64,000 bases of DNA from Arthrobacter sp. V1I7 (GCF_030817015.1 NZ_JAUSYS010000001.1:2728001-2792000), one strand, 5' to 3'; counted from the stretch's first letter, positions 1 through 9,156 are shown. The notes: a model not told the origin generated them from the sequence alone. Program-made: numbers and translations.

Positions 1-157
1 TCTCGTGGTCGACCACGGTGGCGGTAAAGGCGGCCACCTGGCTTGCCGGCGCGTACGTTACCGCCTCGATGAAGCCGCGGCACAGCACACGGCCGCGCTT
101 CGGCAGTTCCCTGATGGAGAGCGGGACGGCGGATCCCTTGCTGGCGGCATCAGCCAA
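1..157 (-). CDS. OB-fold nucleic-acid-binding protein (partial, runs off left edge)
   Basis: Only the first ~52 codons lie in the window. The reading begins at a TTG (157) with GGAGA about nine bases upstream, and overlaps the last codons and stop of the DUF3710 gene. The peptide contains LPKRGRVLCRGFIEAVTYA, which looks like the first strands of an OB-fold (RPA/RecG-like) domain, a small protein that commonly follows DUF3710 in Micrococcaceae. A GTG at 178 is an alternative start but has no Shine-Dalgarno sequence. The assignment rests on this short motif and on gene order; no active site can be judged. Confidence 0.6.
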   Translation of the reverse strand, partial: MADAASKGSAVPLSIRELPKRGRVLCRGFIEAVTYAPASQVAAFTATVVDHE

Positions 158-869
158 TCTGCGTGATCTCCGGTCCACGTTCGGGTTTTTCGAGGTCCGG
201 AGTAGCCTTGGGGGCCGGAGCCGCGGCGTCCTTCGGGAGGCGTAGCTGCAACAGGTCCCGCGGCGGCATGGGGTTCTCTCCCCGGACGACGACGATCTGG
301 CGGAACAGCCCTTCCAGCCCGGCGGCGGCGTCACGGTCGACGGCGGCCTCACCGCCGAGGACGCCCCGCAGGAACCAGCGCGGGCCGTCAACGCCGATGA
401 AACGGGCCACCCGGTAACCGTGGCTGCCGTCCAAGCCGCCGGCGGGAAGCTTGGCGAGGAGTTCGGTGCCGAACTCGCCCTGGATCTCCTCGACCTGGCC
501 GCCCTGGCTTCCGACCGACTGTCCGATCTGTTCGCGGATCTCGTCCCAGAGCCCTTCGGAACGGGGCGCAGCGAACGCCTGCAGCTGGAGGCTCGAGCCG
601 TCCAGGTCCATGGTGACGGCGACGACGCGTTGCGTTGCCTCCTCCACCTCAAGCCTGAGCTGCAGACCTTCCCGGGGCGCGATCAGCAGCGCACCGAGGT
701 CCACGTACCCGTCCTGGTTCTCGATCTCCGACAGGTCGAAGGGACCGGTGGAGCCACGGCCGGTACCGTCGGCGGCATCCGCAGCGGAGCCCTCAGCAGT
801 TGCCTCCGGGGTTTCCCCGGGATCGGTCAGCTGTTCCTGCTTGGCTTTCCTGCCACGCCCAAAAACCAT
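150..869 (-). CDS. DUF3710 domain-containing protein
   Basis: A 239-residue soluble protein of the actinobacterial DUF3710 family, whose biochemical role is unknown. The first ~50 residues are charged and low-complexity; the conserved domain follows (GPFDLSEI, YVDLGALLI, HGYRVARFIGVDGPRWFLRG). No signal peptide or membrane span is seen. I chose the ATG at 869 because AAGGAGAC lies just upstream and the family begins close to MxFGRxRK; an open frame extends further but lacks a plausible start signal. It lies downstream of dut on the same strand and its stop overlaps the next gene, so the three probably form one transcript. Confidence 0.9.
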   Translation of the reverse strand: MVFGRGRKAKQEQLTDPGETPEATAEGSAADAADGTGRGSTGPFDLSEIENQDGYVDLGALLIAPREGLQLRLEVEEATQRVVAVTMDLDGSSLQLQAFAAPRSEGLWDEIREQIGQSVGSQGGQVEEIQGEFGTELLAKLPAGGLDGSHGYRVARFIGVDGPRWFLRGVLGGEAAVDRDAAAGLEGLFRQIVVVRGENPMPPRDLLQLRLPKDAAAPAPKATPDLEKPERGPEITQIG

Positions 870-1031
870 CGGGTGTCTCCTTAGTTGTGTTATGCCGCCG
901 CGGCGCTGTACATCCGCGTGCCGCCTGCCCGTCCGGTGGGCAACCGCCGGCTTAAAGTCCCTGCTCAAACCCTGACTACGCGCGGCTGAATTCCTGCCGC
1001 TTTCGAGGCGACTGCTCGCTGCCCCGATCGA

Positions 1032-1063
1032 ACGGCCACCGCATGGTACGGCCACCGCATGGT
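1032..1063. repeat. Perfect 16-bp tandem duplication
   Basis: ACGGCCACCGCATGGT occurs twice head to tail (1032-1047 and 1048-1063) in the dut to DUF3710 intergenic region. It looks like a replication-slippage duplication; no regulatory role is evident. Confidence 0.85.
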
Positions 1064-1085
1064 ATTGCGGCGGTCCAGCTCCGGC

Positions 1086-1616
1086 TCAGGCCGTGGTGGG
1101 GCCGAAGCCGCCGGTGGACCCGAAGCCGCCGCCGCCGCGGACCGAGTCGCTGAGTTCCTCGACGGCGAGGAACCTTGCGTGCTCGACACGCTGGATAACC
1201 ATTTGTGCAATTCTATCGCCGCGCTTGAGTTCGATCGCCTCGTGCCGGTCCGTATTCAGCAGAGTCACGGCGATCTCTCCGCGGTAGCCCGCGTCAACGG
1301 TTCCGGGGGCGTTGACGACCGTCAGGCCGTGCTTGGTGGCCAGGCCGGAGCGCGGATGGATCAAGGCGACGAAGCCGTCCGGCAGGGCAATGGACACCCC
1401 GGTCGGCACCAGCCGGCGCTGCCCGGGCTCCAGCACGACGTCCTCGCGGGCGCGCAGGTCCGCGCCGGCGTCGCCCGGGTGCGCGTACGACGGCGGTTCC
1501 AGCCCGCCGTCGAGCATCTTCAGCTGCACGGTGAGGGTAGGGGTTCCGTACTCCCCGGTGCCCGATTCGGGCGGCTCGTCCGGGAGGGTGGTCACGCCGG
1601 TGTTTTCTTCAGTCAC
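1086..1616 (-). CDS. dut: dUTP diphosphatase (dUTPase)
   Basis: Hydrolyses dUTP to dUMP and pyrophosphate, keeping uracil out of DNA and supplying dTMP synthesis. All five trimeric-dUTPase motifs are visible in order: DAGADLRA, PRSGLA, the GTVDAGYRGEI loop with the catalytic Asp, RGDRIAQMVI, and the C-terminal Gly-rich GGFGSTG arm. Length is 176 residues, with an N-terminal acidic extension of about 25 residues before the core. It is divergent from the DUF3093 gene and followed on its own strand by DUF3710, an arrangement that, from memory, is conserved in other actinobacteria including mycobacteria. Confidence 0.97.
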   Translation of the reverse strand: MTEENTGVTTLPDEPPESGTGEYGTPTLTVQLKMLDGGLEPPSYAHPGDAGADLRAREDVVLEPGQRRLVPTGVSIALPDGFVALIHPRSGLATKHGLTVVNAPGTVDAGYRGEIAVTLLNTDRHEAIELKRGDRIAQMVIQRVEHARFLAVEELSDSVRGGGGFGSTGGFGPTTA

Positions 1617-1746
1617 AGTCCCTCACTCTATCGCCAGCCCCGGGTTCGGCCTAGCCACCGTGGTCGGACCGGGGGCCGGCAGGCAGGTGGGGACGGCGCC
1701 AGGAGGCCAAGATGAAATAGCCCGGGAAAAGTGAAAAGCTGGACTC

Positions 1747-2235
1747 ATGCCCGAATCCAGTGCAGCTGTGCCTGCCTCCAACACCCCCAGTGACACCGCC
1801 GTGGTCTATAGCGAGAAGCTCTGGCCTAATGTCTGGATCTGGCTGGTGGCGGCGGGACTGTCCGGCGCCGGGATCCTCGTCTTCGCGCCCATCAGCCTCA
1901 CCGCCGGCATTACGGCCGCCGTCGTGCTCTTCCTCATCATCGCGGTGCTGCTGGTCCTGTCGACCCCCGCGATTACCGTGACCCGGTCCACGTTGCGCGT
2001 CGGCCGGGCAACGATCGAACGCCGCTTCCTCGGTTCCGTGGAGGCCTTCCGCGGTAAGGAAGCGACGGCGGAGCGCGGCCCCCGGCTCAACGGCCTTGCG
2101 TTCATGTGCTTCCGGGGCTGGGTGGATCCGGTGGTCCGCATCGAGATCACCGACCCCTCGGACAGGACCCCGTACTGGTTGACGTCCACCCGCCACCCCG
2201 ATCAGCTGCGCGCCGCCCTGCAGGCCCGGAACTGA
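1747..2235 (+). CDS. DUF3093 family membrane protein
   Basis: A 162-residue protein with two adjacent hydrophobic segments near residues 30-47 and 50-72, followed by a soluble C-terminal domain (TVTRSTLRVGRATIERRFLG, YWLTSTRHPDQL). This is the DUF3093 family of actinobacterial membrane proteins of unknown function. It is divergent from dut and convergent with DUF4193, matching the usual actinobacterial order. The C-terminal half resembles a small bacterial PH-like domain, but I would not claim a ligand. Confidence 0.88.
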   Translation: MPESSAAVPASNTPSDTAVVYSEKLWPNVWIWLVAAGLSGAGILVFAPISLTAGITAAVVLFLIIAVLLVLSTPAITVTRSTLRVGRATIERRFLGSVEAFRGKEATAERGPRLNGLAFMCFRGWVDPVVRIEITDPSDRTPYWLTSTRHPDQLRAALQARN

Positions 2236-2254
2236 TGCCCCGCGGCCGTTCCCT

Positions 2255-2554
2255 TTAGCCCTCGCAGTCCTTGCAGAACTTGAGCCCATCCTTTTCCCGG
2301 GCGATCTGTGAACGGTGGCGGACGAGGAAGCAGGAGGCACAGGTGAATTCATCGGCCTGGGCCGGCATGACCTGCACCAGGAGCTCTTCCCCGGACAGGT
2401 CTGCCCCGGGGAGTTCGTAGCCTTCAGCCAGTTCGGTTTCATCTTCATCCACGACTGCGGAAGGCTTCTCCGTACGCCGCGTTTTCAGCTCTTCGATGGA
2501 GTCCTCGTTGAGGTCCTCTTCGGACTTGCGTGGCGCATCATAGTCTGTCGCCAT
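2255..2554 (-). CDS. DUF4193 family zinc-ribbon-like protein
   Basis: A 99-residue actinobacterial DUF4193 protein. The start MATDYDAPR and the C-terminal pair of Cys motifs (CASC near residue 73, CKDC near residue 95) are characteristic. Four cysteines in two CxxC pairs suggest a structural zinc site. The middle is acidic (EDLNEDSIEEL, DEDETELAEG). The function is unknown. The open frame runs further upstream, but the family starts at MATDYD, which fixes the start at 2554. It is convergent with DUF3093 and divergent from sepH. Confidence 0.92.
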   Translation of the reverse strand: MATDYDAPRKSEEDLNEDSIEELKTRRTEKPSAVVDEDETELAEGYELPGADLSGEELLVQVMPAQADEFTCASCFLVRHRSQIAREKDGLKFCKDCEG

Positions 2555-2677
2555 TAGTTGTTGCTCACACTCCGCTGGTTCGATTGATTCGCCGTGCCCC
2601 GACTGGTCCGCCGGGCCGGTGGCCGGGACCCCCGGGTCCGGTTCTCCGTTGTCAACGCCGGACACGCGGTTTTTGTG

Positions 2678-2689
2678 CCCGACGTCGGG
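2678..2689. promoter_or_regulatory. 12-bp palindrome upstream of sepH
   Basis: CCCGACGTCGGG is a perfect palindrome in the 322-bp gap between the divergent DUF4193 and sepH genes. The same gap holds two GAAATTCGC copies exactly 10 bp apart (GAAATT at 2775 and 2785) and a third GAAATT at 2816. No gene was found in the gap. Operator function is only a suggestion. Confidence 0.3.
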
Positions 2690-2876
2690 TCATTTTTGCT
2701 TAAGCGTCTGGTGAAAGCCATAGGCGGCCGGTCTGCGGCCCGGCCTCCACCCCCTGAAGGGCAGAAATGCGCCGGAAATTCGCCGAAATTCGCGGCGCGC
2801 CCTCCGTCCTCACCCGAAATTGGTGCCGCGGGTGGCAGAGTTTCGATTGTTAGTAATGCCAGGGTGGAGGATTTGT

Positions 2877-4286
2877 ATGCAGGGTCTACGGCTTGTAGGC
2901 GTCCACGACGACGGGGAGCATCTCCTGTTGAGCGGCGCCGGCGGCGAGATGTTCCAGCTGCCAATCGATGAAGCACTTCGGGTGGCAGCCAGCCGGACGT
3001 CGGCCAAAGCCGCCGGCGCGGCAGCCGCGCCGATTGCAATGTCCCCGCGCGATATCCAGACACGGATCCGCAACGGCTCGACTGCGGCGGAGGTTGCGGA
3101 GCTTTCGGGCATTCCACTCGTCAAAGTCCAGCGGTACGAAGGTCCCGTGCTGGCCGAGCGCGAGTACATCGCCCAACAGGCGCGCAAGGTGGAGGTCGCC
3201 TCCCCGGCCCCGGGCCAGGACGTGTACCGCTCGGTGTTCGGCGACAACCCGGCGTCCCTAAGCGACATGGTGGCGCACCGCCTGTCGGCGCACGGGATTG
3301 ATCCCTCGACGGTTGAATGGGACTCCTGGCGCCGCCCGGACGGCAGCTGGAACGTGGCGGCCCGCTTCGAACAGAAGCCCGGCCACCCCGGCATCGGCGA
3401 AGAGCCTCCGGCGATGTGGACCTTCAATCCGGCCCGGAAATCGCTGCAGAACGCCAACCGCTGGGCGCAGCAGCTCAGCGAACTGGAGCCACTCGACGGG
3501 CCCGTCCCGGCGCGTCGGCTCTCGGCCGTTTCGGACCGCCCCTTCGACTTTGAGACCGACGCCGACGCCGCGGCCCGGACGGCGACGGCCCAGCACAACG
3601 TCATCCAGCACCTCCAGCTGCAGCAGAACCAGGAAGCGGACGGACTGCTCGACATGCTGCGCTCCCGCCGGGGCCAGCGCCTCGGCCTGGACGAAGACGC
3701 CGACGACGCCCTCGCCCTGCTCCTGACCAATGGGGTCCCGGCGGCCCACCCCCGGCCGTCCGAGGTCCCCTCCGAAGCCGAGGCCCGGTCCGAGGTCGAG
3801 GCCGCGGCCGAGGTTCCCGCTGATTCCGCTGCCGAGCCGGAACCGGATTCGGCCGGGGAAGCCGCCACGGCCCCGGAAGCGGACCGTCCGGAGGCGCCCG
3901 CGGAAGCGGAGGAGCAGCCCGGTGCGGACAGCTGGGGACGCCGCCGCGATGGCCGGCCCTCCATCATGTCCCGGCTCACCCTGGCGCCTGCGCATGAGGA
4001 CACGGAGGACCACGCCCTCAAACTGCACGACGGCGTGAGCACGGAAACCCGGGAGATCACCCTTGCGGCATCCCAGCTCCGTCCGACCGGCCAGCAGGGT
4101 CCCACCCCGAGCAAAGGCCTCGACGAACTCCTCGGAGGCGGAGGCCCGCGCCGCCAGCAGCGTGACGCCGCTGCGGGGGCCCGCCCGGACCGTGAAACTG
4201 AGCAGCCGGAGCGCCAACCCGCGAAACCCAAGCGCTCCAGCATCCCCAGCTGGGACGACATAGTCTTCGGTACCCGCGGGGACTAG
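2877..4286 (+). CDS. sepH: Septation protein SepH (DUF3071)
   Basis: Actinobacterial cell-division protein reported in Streptomyces to bind FtsZ and promote filament formation. The N-terminal ~170 residues match DUF3071: the MQGLRLVGVHDDGEHLLL start, then a helix-turn-helix (SPRDIQTRIRNGSTAAEVAELSG) and the conserved VDxxSxRRPDGSW region. The C-terminal ~250 residues are Ala/Glu/Pro-rich and probably disordered, ending with a basic tail and IPSWDDIVFGTRGD, the usual conserved end. The ATG at 2877 has GGAGGA six bases upstream; the frame is open further 5' but family conservation begins here. Length (469 residues) is normal. Confidence 0.93.
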   Translation: MQGLRLVGVHDDGEHLLLSGAGGEMFQLPIDEALRVAASRTSAKAAGAAAAPIAMSPRDIQTRIRNGSTAAEVAELSGIPLVKVQRYEGPVLAEREYIAQQARKVEVASPAPGQDVYRSVFGDNPASLSDMVAHRLSAHGIDPSTVEWDSWRRPDGSWNVAARFEQKPGHPGIGEEPPAMWTFNPARKSLQNANRWAQQLSELEPLDGPVPARRLSAVSDRPFDFETDADAAARTATAQHNVIQHLQLQQNQEADGLLDMLRSRRGQRLGLDEDADDALALLLTNGVPAAHPRPSEVPSEAEARSEVEAAAEVPADSAAEPEPDSAGEAATAPEADRPEAPAEAEEQPGADSWGRRRDGRPSIMSRLTLAPAHEDTEDHALKLHDGVSTETREITLAASQLRPTGQQGPTPSKGLDELLGGGGPRRQQRDAAAGARPDRETEQPERQPAKPKRSSIPSWDDIVFGTRGD

Positions 4287-4344
4287 CCGCGGCCCCTGGC
4301 CGCTGGGAGTGGCCGCTGGGAGTGGCCGCGGCCAGGAGCCGCGG
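4287..4344. terminator. Long GC-rich stem-loop between convergent sepH and phosphodiesterase
   Basis: Left arm CCGCGGC-C-CCTGGCCGC (4287-4303) pairs with GCGGCCAGG-A-GCCGCGG (4328-4344) with one mismatch. The loop contains a 13-bp direct repeat, TGGCCGCTGGGAG. There is no T-tract, so it may be a GC-rich actinobacterial terminator for both convergent genes or simply a structured spacer. Confidence 0.5.
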
Positions 4345-4379
4345 CGCTGAGTCAGCGCACGTGAGTCAGCACGCGTGGG

Positions 4380-5624
4380 TCAGCGGCGAGGAGCCCTGGA
4401 CCCGTCGGCCTGGAAGCAGAGCAGCGGAACCTCGCGTTCGGCCTTGGTCAGGGAGCCGTGCTGGCCCACAACCTCCATGGCCGTCGCCGGCACCCGCCGG
4501 GTGTCATACAGTGCCAGCGCGTCCCGGGCGGCGATCAGAACGTCGCCGATCCGCGGCGCGACGTCCGCCCGGACCTCGCCAAAGAGCCCGGCGTCGACTG
4601 CTTCCTCGCGGGTGAACGCCCAGATCCGGTCACCGAAGCGGGCCCGCCAGGCTGCCAGCAACCGGGCGCGGCCGGCGTCGCCTGCCCCGTCCTCCAGGTA
4701 GAGATGGACCATGCGGGGCTCCCCCGCCGTGTGCCGGACGCCGGCGGTGAGGGCAGGATCCGCGGAATAGTCGATCCGCTGGGATTCCGGCACGTCAAGC
4801 ATGCCGTGGTCCGCGGTGAGCAGCACAGTTGTGCCTGCTGGAAGCGTGGCGCCCAGCCTCCGCACCGTGGCGTCAAGTTCCTCGAGCTGGTGCTCCCACT
4901 GGGGCGACTGGCAGCCGTGCCGGTGCCCGGCCTTGTCCAGCTCGTTGACGTAGAAATACATCAGCGAGCCCCCGGCGCCGGCCATGGCTTCTGCGGCTGC
5001 GGCGGTCCTGGCGTGCGAGGTAGTCGCCGTGACGTGCCGACCACCCCGAAGTGCTGCCTGCGTCATGGGAGAGTTGCTGAACTGCGGCAGGCTCACGGTG
5101 GTGACATCCACGTGCTCCGCGGCACGCTCGAAGACGGTCGGAAAGGGTTGCCATAGCTGGGGATCCACGCCGGCGTCCCAGTTGCCGAGCATGTTCACTA
5201 TCCGGTCCTGGTCCGGGTCGAGCACGTCGTAGCCCACCATCCCGTGCTGCCCCGCGGCCAGTCCGGTGCCGAAGCTGGCCAGCGAGGCCGCGGTGGTGGA
5301 AGGAAATGCGGAATCCAGCGACACCGGCACCTGCCCCTGGCCTGCCTGCATGACGGAGCGCAGGAACGGGGTGTGGGCGGACTTCTGCTTCAGCAGGTTC
5401 CGGCCCAGCCCGTCGGCCAGCACGACGCAGATCCGTTTGCCGGCGGGCAGGTCCAGCTGGTTTTCGAATCCCGGGACACCGATGCTGGCCGCGGCGCTGC
5501 TCAGCACTTCGGCGACGGAGCGGTGGCCGAACGCCGGCGCGGCGGGCGTCAGCGCGGGCAAGGTGCCGCGGTCGGATCGTGCCGAAGGGGCCGGAAACGG
5601 CTCGGGAGCGCGGACCGTCGCCAT
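4380..5624 (-). CDS. Alkaline-phosphatase-superfamily phosphodiesterase / nucleotide pyrophosphatase
   Basis: A 414-residue metal-dependent hydrolase of the type I phosphodiesterase/nucleotide pyrophosphatase family. Visible hallmarks: an early metal-binding Asp (CVVLADGLGRNLL, around residue 70), the nucleophile region SAFPSTTAASLASFGTG with the catalytic Thr/Ser, MYFYVNELDKAGHRHG with Asp/His ligands, and LLTADHGMLDVP with the Asp-His pair. No signal peptide is apparent. The natural substrate cannot be told. The ATG sits two bases beyond the stop of the upstream DUF5998 gene, so the two are translationally linked. It is convergent with sepH. Confidence 0.88.
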   Translation of the reverse strand: MATVRAPEPFPAPSARSDRGTLPALTPAAPAFGHRSVAEVLSSAAASIGVPGFENQLDLPAGKRICVVLADGLGRNLLKQKSAHTPFLRSVMQAGQGQVPVSLDSAFPSTTAASLASFGTGLAAGQHGMVGYDVLDPDQDRIVNMLGNWDAGVDPQLWQPFPTVFERAAEHVDVTTVSLPQFSNSPMTQAALRGGRHVTATTSHARTAAAAEAMAGAGGSLMYFYVNELDKAGHRHGCQSPQWEHQLEELDATVRRLGATLPAGTTVLLTADHGMLDVPESQRIDYSADPALTAGVRHTAGEPRMVHLYLEDGAGDAGRARLLAAWRARFGDRIWAFTREEAVDAGLFGEVRADVAPRIGDVLIAARDALALYDTRRVPATAMEVVGQHGSLTKAEREVPLLCFQADGSRAPRR

Positions 5625-5625
5625 C

Positions 5626-6369
5626 TCAGCGCTGGTGGCCGCGGCTGAGGCGGTTTCCGAAGACCCCCATGCGGGCGCGCGGCGGCAGGCCGGGGCCGGT
5701 GTGTGGAGTGGGAGCCGAGGATCCGGTATTGACCGCCCGCAGGGCGCGGGCGAAAAGCTTGGCGTCCTGGACAGCCTGCAGCCCGTCGGCTTCGGCACTG
5801 ATCCGGAGCACGATGTCTTCCTGGGCGATGGTTCCGCTGTAGCCGTGGTCCGCTTCGCATTGCGGATCGCCGCAGCTGGCCGGACCCATGTCGAGGCGTT
5901 GCCCGCCGGACCAGGCGATCGAGAGGGTCAGCTCGCGGACCGGGTCCGAGGACTTGTAGTCCTGCGGCTGGGCATAGACGTAGCTGAGCACCACAGAACG
6001 GATCTGTGTCACCGGGACGGACTCCGTGGAGACCTGGGCAACGGTCTGTTCGCCTGCCTCGTCGAGTTGCTGGTCGTCCACGTGGGTGATGACGAGCATG
6101 TCCTCGGTCAGCACCAGCACGCTGATGTGGCGCCGGACTTCGGTCCGGTCGAAGTGTGTTTCGAGATGGACGAGGTGCGCCACGCATTCGCGGCCGTCCA
6201 GGGCGTCGGCGACCACGTCGGCCACGAGCCGGGGGTAGAAACCGGCCTGCTGGAGGGCTCCCTCCAGGCTTTGACCCTGCGCGCTGTGGTCATGCAGGCC
6301 GTAGTGCTGCGGGCCCTGACGTCCGGAGACGGGCGCCGGGGAATGGGGTGTCGGAGGCTGGGAGCTCAT
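5626..6369 (-). CDS. DUF5998 family protein
   Basis: About 247 residues, matching the actinobacterial DUF5998 family (function unknown). Conserved-looking pieces are LEGALQQAGFYPRLVADVVADALDGR, HVDDQQLDE, and GPASCGDPQCEADHGYSGT, a Cys/His-rich stretch that could bind metal. There is no membrane span or signal peptide. The start is uncertain: I chose the ATG at 6369 (MSSQPP), which has GGAG close upstream. ATGs at 6378 and 6384 in frame are alternatives without a better ribosome site. It lies directly upstream of the phosphodiesterase gene. Confidence 0.82.
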   Translation of the reverse strand: MSSQPPTPHSPAPVSGRQGPQHYGLHDHSAQGQSLEGALQQAGFYPRLVADVVADALDGRECVAHLVHLETHFDRTEVRRHISVLVLTEDMLVITHVDDQQLDEAGEQTVAQVSTESVPVTQIRSVVLSYVYAQPQDYKSSDPVRELTLSIAWSGGQRLDMGPASCGDPQCEADHGYSGTIAQEDIVLRISAEADGLQAVQDAKLFARALRAVNTGSSAPTPHTGPGLPPRARMGVFGNRLSRGHQR

Positions 6370-6453
6370 GGTCTCCATTTTCACAGATCGGCTGGGGACA
6401 TGCTAACCGCACCCTTCCAGGCCGGTGTGGGGCGGCGGACCGGCTGGGAGCGG

Positions 6454-9156
6454 TCAGCTGCGCATCGCCCGGCGCGCACTGTCGGTGCGCCGGGCAGCAT
6501 TGGCGATCCGCACGTCGGCGGAGAGGATCGAGGCGCCGTCGGGCCCGGCCAGGACCGGGTTGAACTCCACGAGGGCGATTTCCGGATGGTTGTCCTTGAG
6601 ACGGGTGAGCCGTGCGGCCAGATCCTCGAGCGCGGCAACGTCCACGGGCGGCAGCCCCTGGTAGCCGAAGAGTTTCCGCGAGGCACGCGGAGCCCGGATG
6701 AAGTCGTGGACGTCGGAGCCTGACAGCGGCGGGACGCGGTGTGCCCAATCGTCGAGCAGGTTCACGGCATCCCCGGCCAGGCCGAAGGAAACCACCGGGC
6801 CGAGCAGCGGGTCTTCGATGGCGCGGAAGGTGCAGGCCTGTCCGACCGGCACCATGGTTTGCACTTCCAGCGCGGGAGAGCCGTAGCGTTCCAGCGACCT
6901 GCGCATCTGCTGCACGTTCAGCCGCAGCGATGCGGCGTCCTGGATGTCCAGACGCACCCCGCCGAGGTCCAGCCGGTGCCGGAGGGCCGGGTCCGTGGTC
7001 TTCACGGCCACGGGCCAGCCGAGTCTGTCCGCGGCGGCGACAGCCTCCTCCGGTGTCTCGAAACATTCGGAGGGCACCACGTGGATACCGTAGTGCCCCA
7101 AAAGCCTGGCGGCTGTCGCCTGGTCCAGCGAGCGCAACTGCTCACCGCCCACGCCGCGGAGCAGCTCCTCCAGCTCCGCGCGGGTCCCCTCCGGCTCGCA
7201 GCCGTCGGGCTCCGTGAAGAGTCCCTGGTCCCGGTCCAGCCACTGGGCGTAGCGGACGACGGCGCCAAGGGCTGCGACGGCGGCGCCGGGGTTGGAGTAA
7301 CACGGCACGCCGGCCCCGGCGCCCGGCTCCCGGTGGTCGGCGCCGACCATACCCTCCACATAAATGGACGGATCCAGGATGCCGCTGAAGGCGGCGACCA
7401 CCGGTTTCCCGGCGGCCACCGAACATTCGGCCAGGACCCCGGCGATCTTCTCCACGGTCAGGCCACGCGCCGGCAGCAGCGCCACGACGACGGCGTGGAC
7501 AGAGTCGACCGTGAGCGTTTCCTGCAGGCTCCGGCGCAGCGCCGGCAGCGCCAGCGACATGCCGGCGTCGAGGTCGACGTCGACGACGATGCGCTCCACG
7601 CCGAGCCCCTGCACAGCCGCGCTGTCCGCGACTACTTTGCCGAGGGCCCGGGAGTTGCTGAAGACCGCCAGGCCGGGGCCCTTGGGCAGCGGCTGGCTCG
7701 ACACGATCTGCGCGACATCCAGAAGCTGCTCGATGGTCTCGACGCGGATCACCCCGGCCTGGCGCATCATCGCATCGACCGCCTCGGGAGGCGCCTGGGT
7801 GGTGCGCACCGCATGGCCGGGAGGAAGATCCAGTCCCATCGCGGCGGACTTGGCCACGATCACCGGCTTGGTCCGCGCCAGCCGCCGGGCCAGCCGGGAA
7901 AACTTGCGCGGGTTGCCGATCGATTCGAGGTAGAGGCCCACCGCCGTGGTGTCGGCGTCGTCCTCCCAGAACTGCATTAAGTCGTTACCGGAGACGTCGG
8001 CCCGATTGCCGGCCGAGAGAAAGGTGGAGATGCCCACCCGACGGCGGCTGGAGGCGGCGTACAGCGCGACGCCGATGGCCGCCGACTGGCTGAACAGCCC
8101 CAGGCCGCCGCGGCGGGCCAGCGAGGGCGCCATCGACGCGTTGAGCGACACGGCCGGGTTGGCGTTGACGATGCCCAGCGAGGCCGGGCCGATCACGCGC
8201 ATGCCGTTGGCGCGGGCCTGCCGGACCAGTTCGCGCTGCCGGGCCAGGCCGCGTTCGCCGTCGTCCGCATAGCCGGCGGTGGCCACCACGATCCCCTTCA
8301 CCCCGGCTGCGCCGCATTCCTCGACCACCTTGGGCACCTCGTCGTAAGGGACGGCGACGATGGCGAGCTTGACGGGGCCAGGAACCTCGGAAAGCCTGGC
8401 GAAGGAAAGCATCCCCGCGAGTTCCAGGGCCTCCGGGTTGATGGCGTAGACCGGGCCGGAGTAACCGCCCTCGATGATGTGTTCGAGCAGTTGGTAGCCG
8501 ACGCTGCCCCACTTGCGACTGGCCCCGATCACCGCCACGGAGGACGGGGCGAGCAGTTCCTGGATGCTGCGCGCCTCGGCGCGATGCTCACGGGATTCCA
8601 TCACGGCGCGGGACTTGTCGGTCGGATCAATGTTGAACTCGAGGCTGACCACGCCGTCGTCGAAATGGCGCTTGACGTCATAGCCGGCGTCCGAGAACAC
8701 CATCAGCATTTTGCGGTTCTCCGGGAGCACCTCGGCACTGAACCTGCGGATACCGTTTTCGCGGGCGGCGGCTGCGAGGTGTTCCAGCAGGATGGACCCG
8801 ATGCCGCGCCCCTGGTGGGCGTCGGCGATGTTGAAGGCTACTTCGGCCTCCGCCGGGTCTTCCAGCCGGTCGTAGCGGCCGATGCCCATGATCTCGCCGC
8901 CGATCGTGATCACGAGCGCCACCCGGTCCCGGTAATCCACTTCGGTGAACCGCTTGAGTTCCTTGCTGGAAAGCTTCGACTTGAACGCGAAGAAACGCAG
9001 GTAGATGGACTTCTGCGACTGGCCCACGTGGAAGGCCTGCACCGCCTCGGCATCGGCGGCGTGGATCGGCCGGAGATGGGCGGTTCCGCCGTCGCGCAGG
9101 ACAACGTCGGCTTCCCAATATTCCGGATATACGCCGCCCGCGGGCTGATCCACCAT
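6454..9156 (-). CDS. GNAT acetyltransferase fused to acyl-CoA-synthetase (ADP-forming)-like domains (Pat-type protein acetyltransferase)
   Basis: A 900-residue multidomain protein. Residues ~10-180 are a GNAT domain with the acetyl-CoA loop HQGRGIGSILLEHL. Residues ~200-660 resemble the CoA-binding and ligase domains of ADP-forming acyl-CoA synthetase (SVAVIGASRKWGSVGYQ, GVKGIVVATAGYADDGERG, GPASLGIVNANP). Residues ~680-890 are an ATP-grasp-like domain (GWPVAVKTTDPALRHRLDLGGVRLDI). Proteins of this type (Pat/PatZ family; actinobacterial members with N-terminal GNAT) acetylate lysines of acyl-CoA synthetases and other metabolic enzymes. Role here is inferred from architecture. It is divergent from parC, with 67 bp between the start codons. 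Confidence 0.88.
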   Translation of the reverse strand: MVDQPAGGVYPEYWEADVVLRDGGTAHLRPIHAADAEAVQAFHVGQSQKSIYLRFFAFKSKLSSKELKRFTEVDYRDRVALVITIGGEIMGIGRYDRLEDPAEAEVAFNIADAHQGRGIGSILLEHLAAAARENGIRRFSAEVLPENRKMLMVFSDAGYDVKRHFDDGVVSLEFNIDPTDKSRAVMESREHRAEARSIQELLAPSSVAVIGASRKWGSVGYQLLEHIIEGGYSGPVYAINPEALELAGMLSFARLSEVPGPVKLAIVAVPYDEVPKVVEECGAAGVKGIVVATAGYADDGERGLARQRELVRQARANGMRVIGPASLGIVNANPAVSLNASMAPSLARRGGLGLFSQSAAIGVALYAASSRRRVGISTFLSAGNRADVSGNDLMQFWEDDADTTAVGLYLESIGNPRKFSRLARRLARTKPVIVAKSAAMGLDLPPGHAVRTTQAPPEAVDAMMRQAGVIRVETIEQLLDVAQIVSSQPLPKGPGLAVFSNSRALGKVVADSAAVQGLGVERIVVDVDLDAGMSLALPALRRSLQETLTVDSVHAVVVALLPARGLTVEKIAGVLAECSVAAGKPVVAAFSGILDPSIYVEGMVGADHREPGAGAGVPCYSNPGAAVAALGAVVRYAQWLDRDQGLFTEPDGCEPEGTRAELEELLRGVGGEQLRSLDQATAARLLGHYGIHVVPSECFETPEEAVAAADRLGWPVAVKTTDPALRHRLDLGGVRLDIQDAASLRLNVQQMRRSLERYGSPALEVQTMVPVGQACTFRAIEDPLLGPVVSFGLAGDAVNLLDDWAHRVPPLSGSDVHDFIRAPRASRKLFGYQGLPPVDVAALEDLAARLTRLKDNHPEIALVEFNPVLAGPDGASILSADVRIANAARRTDSARRAMRS

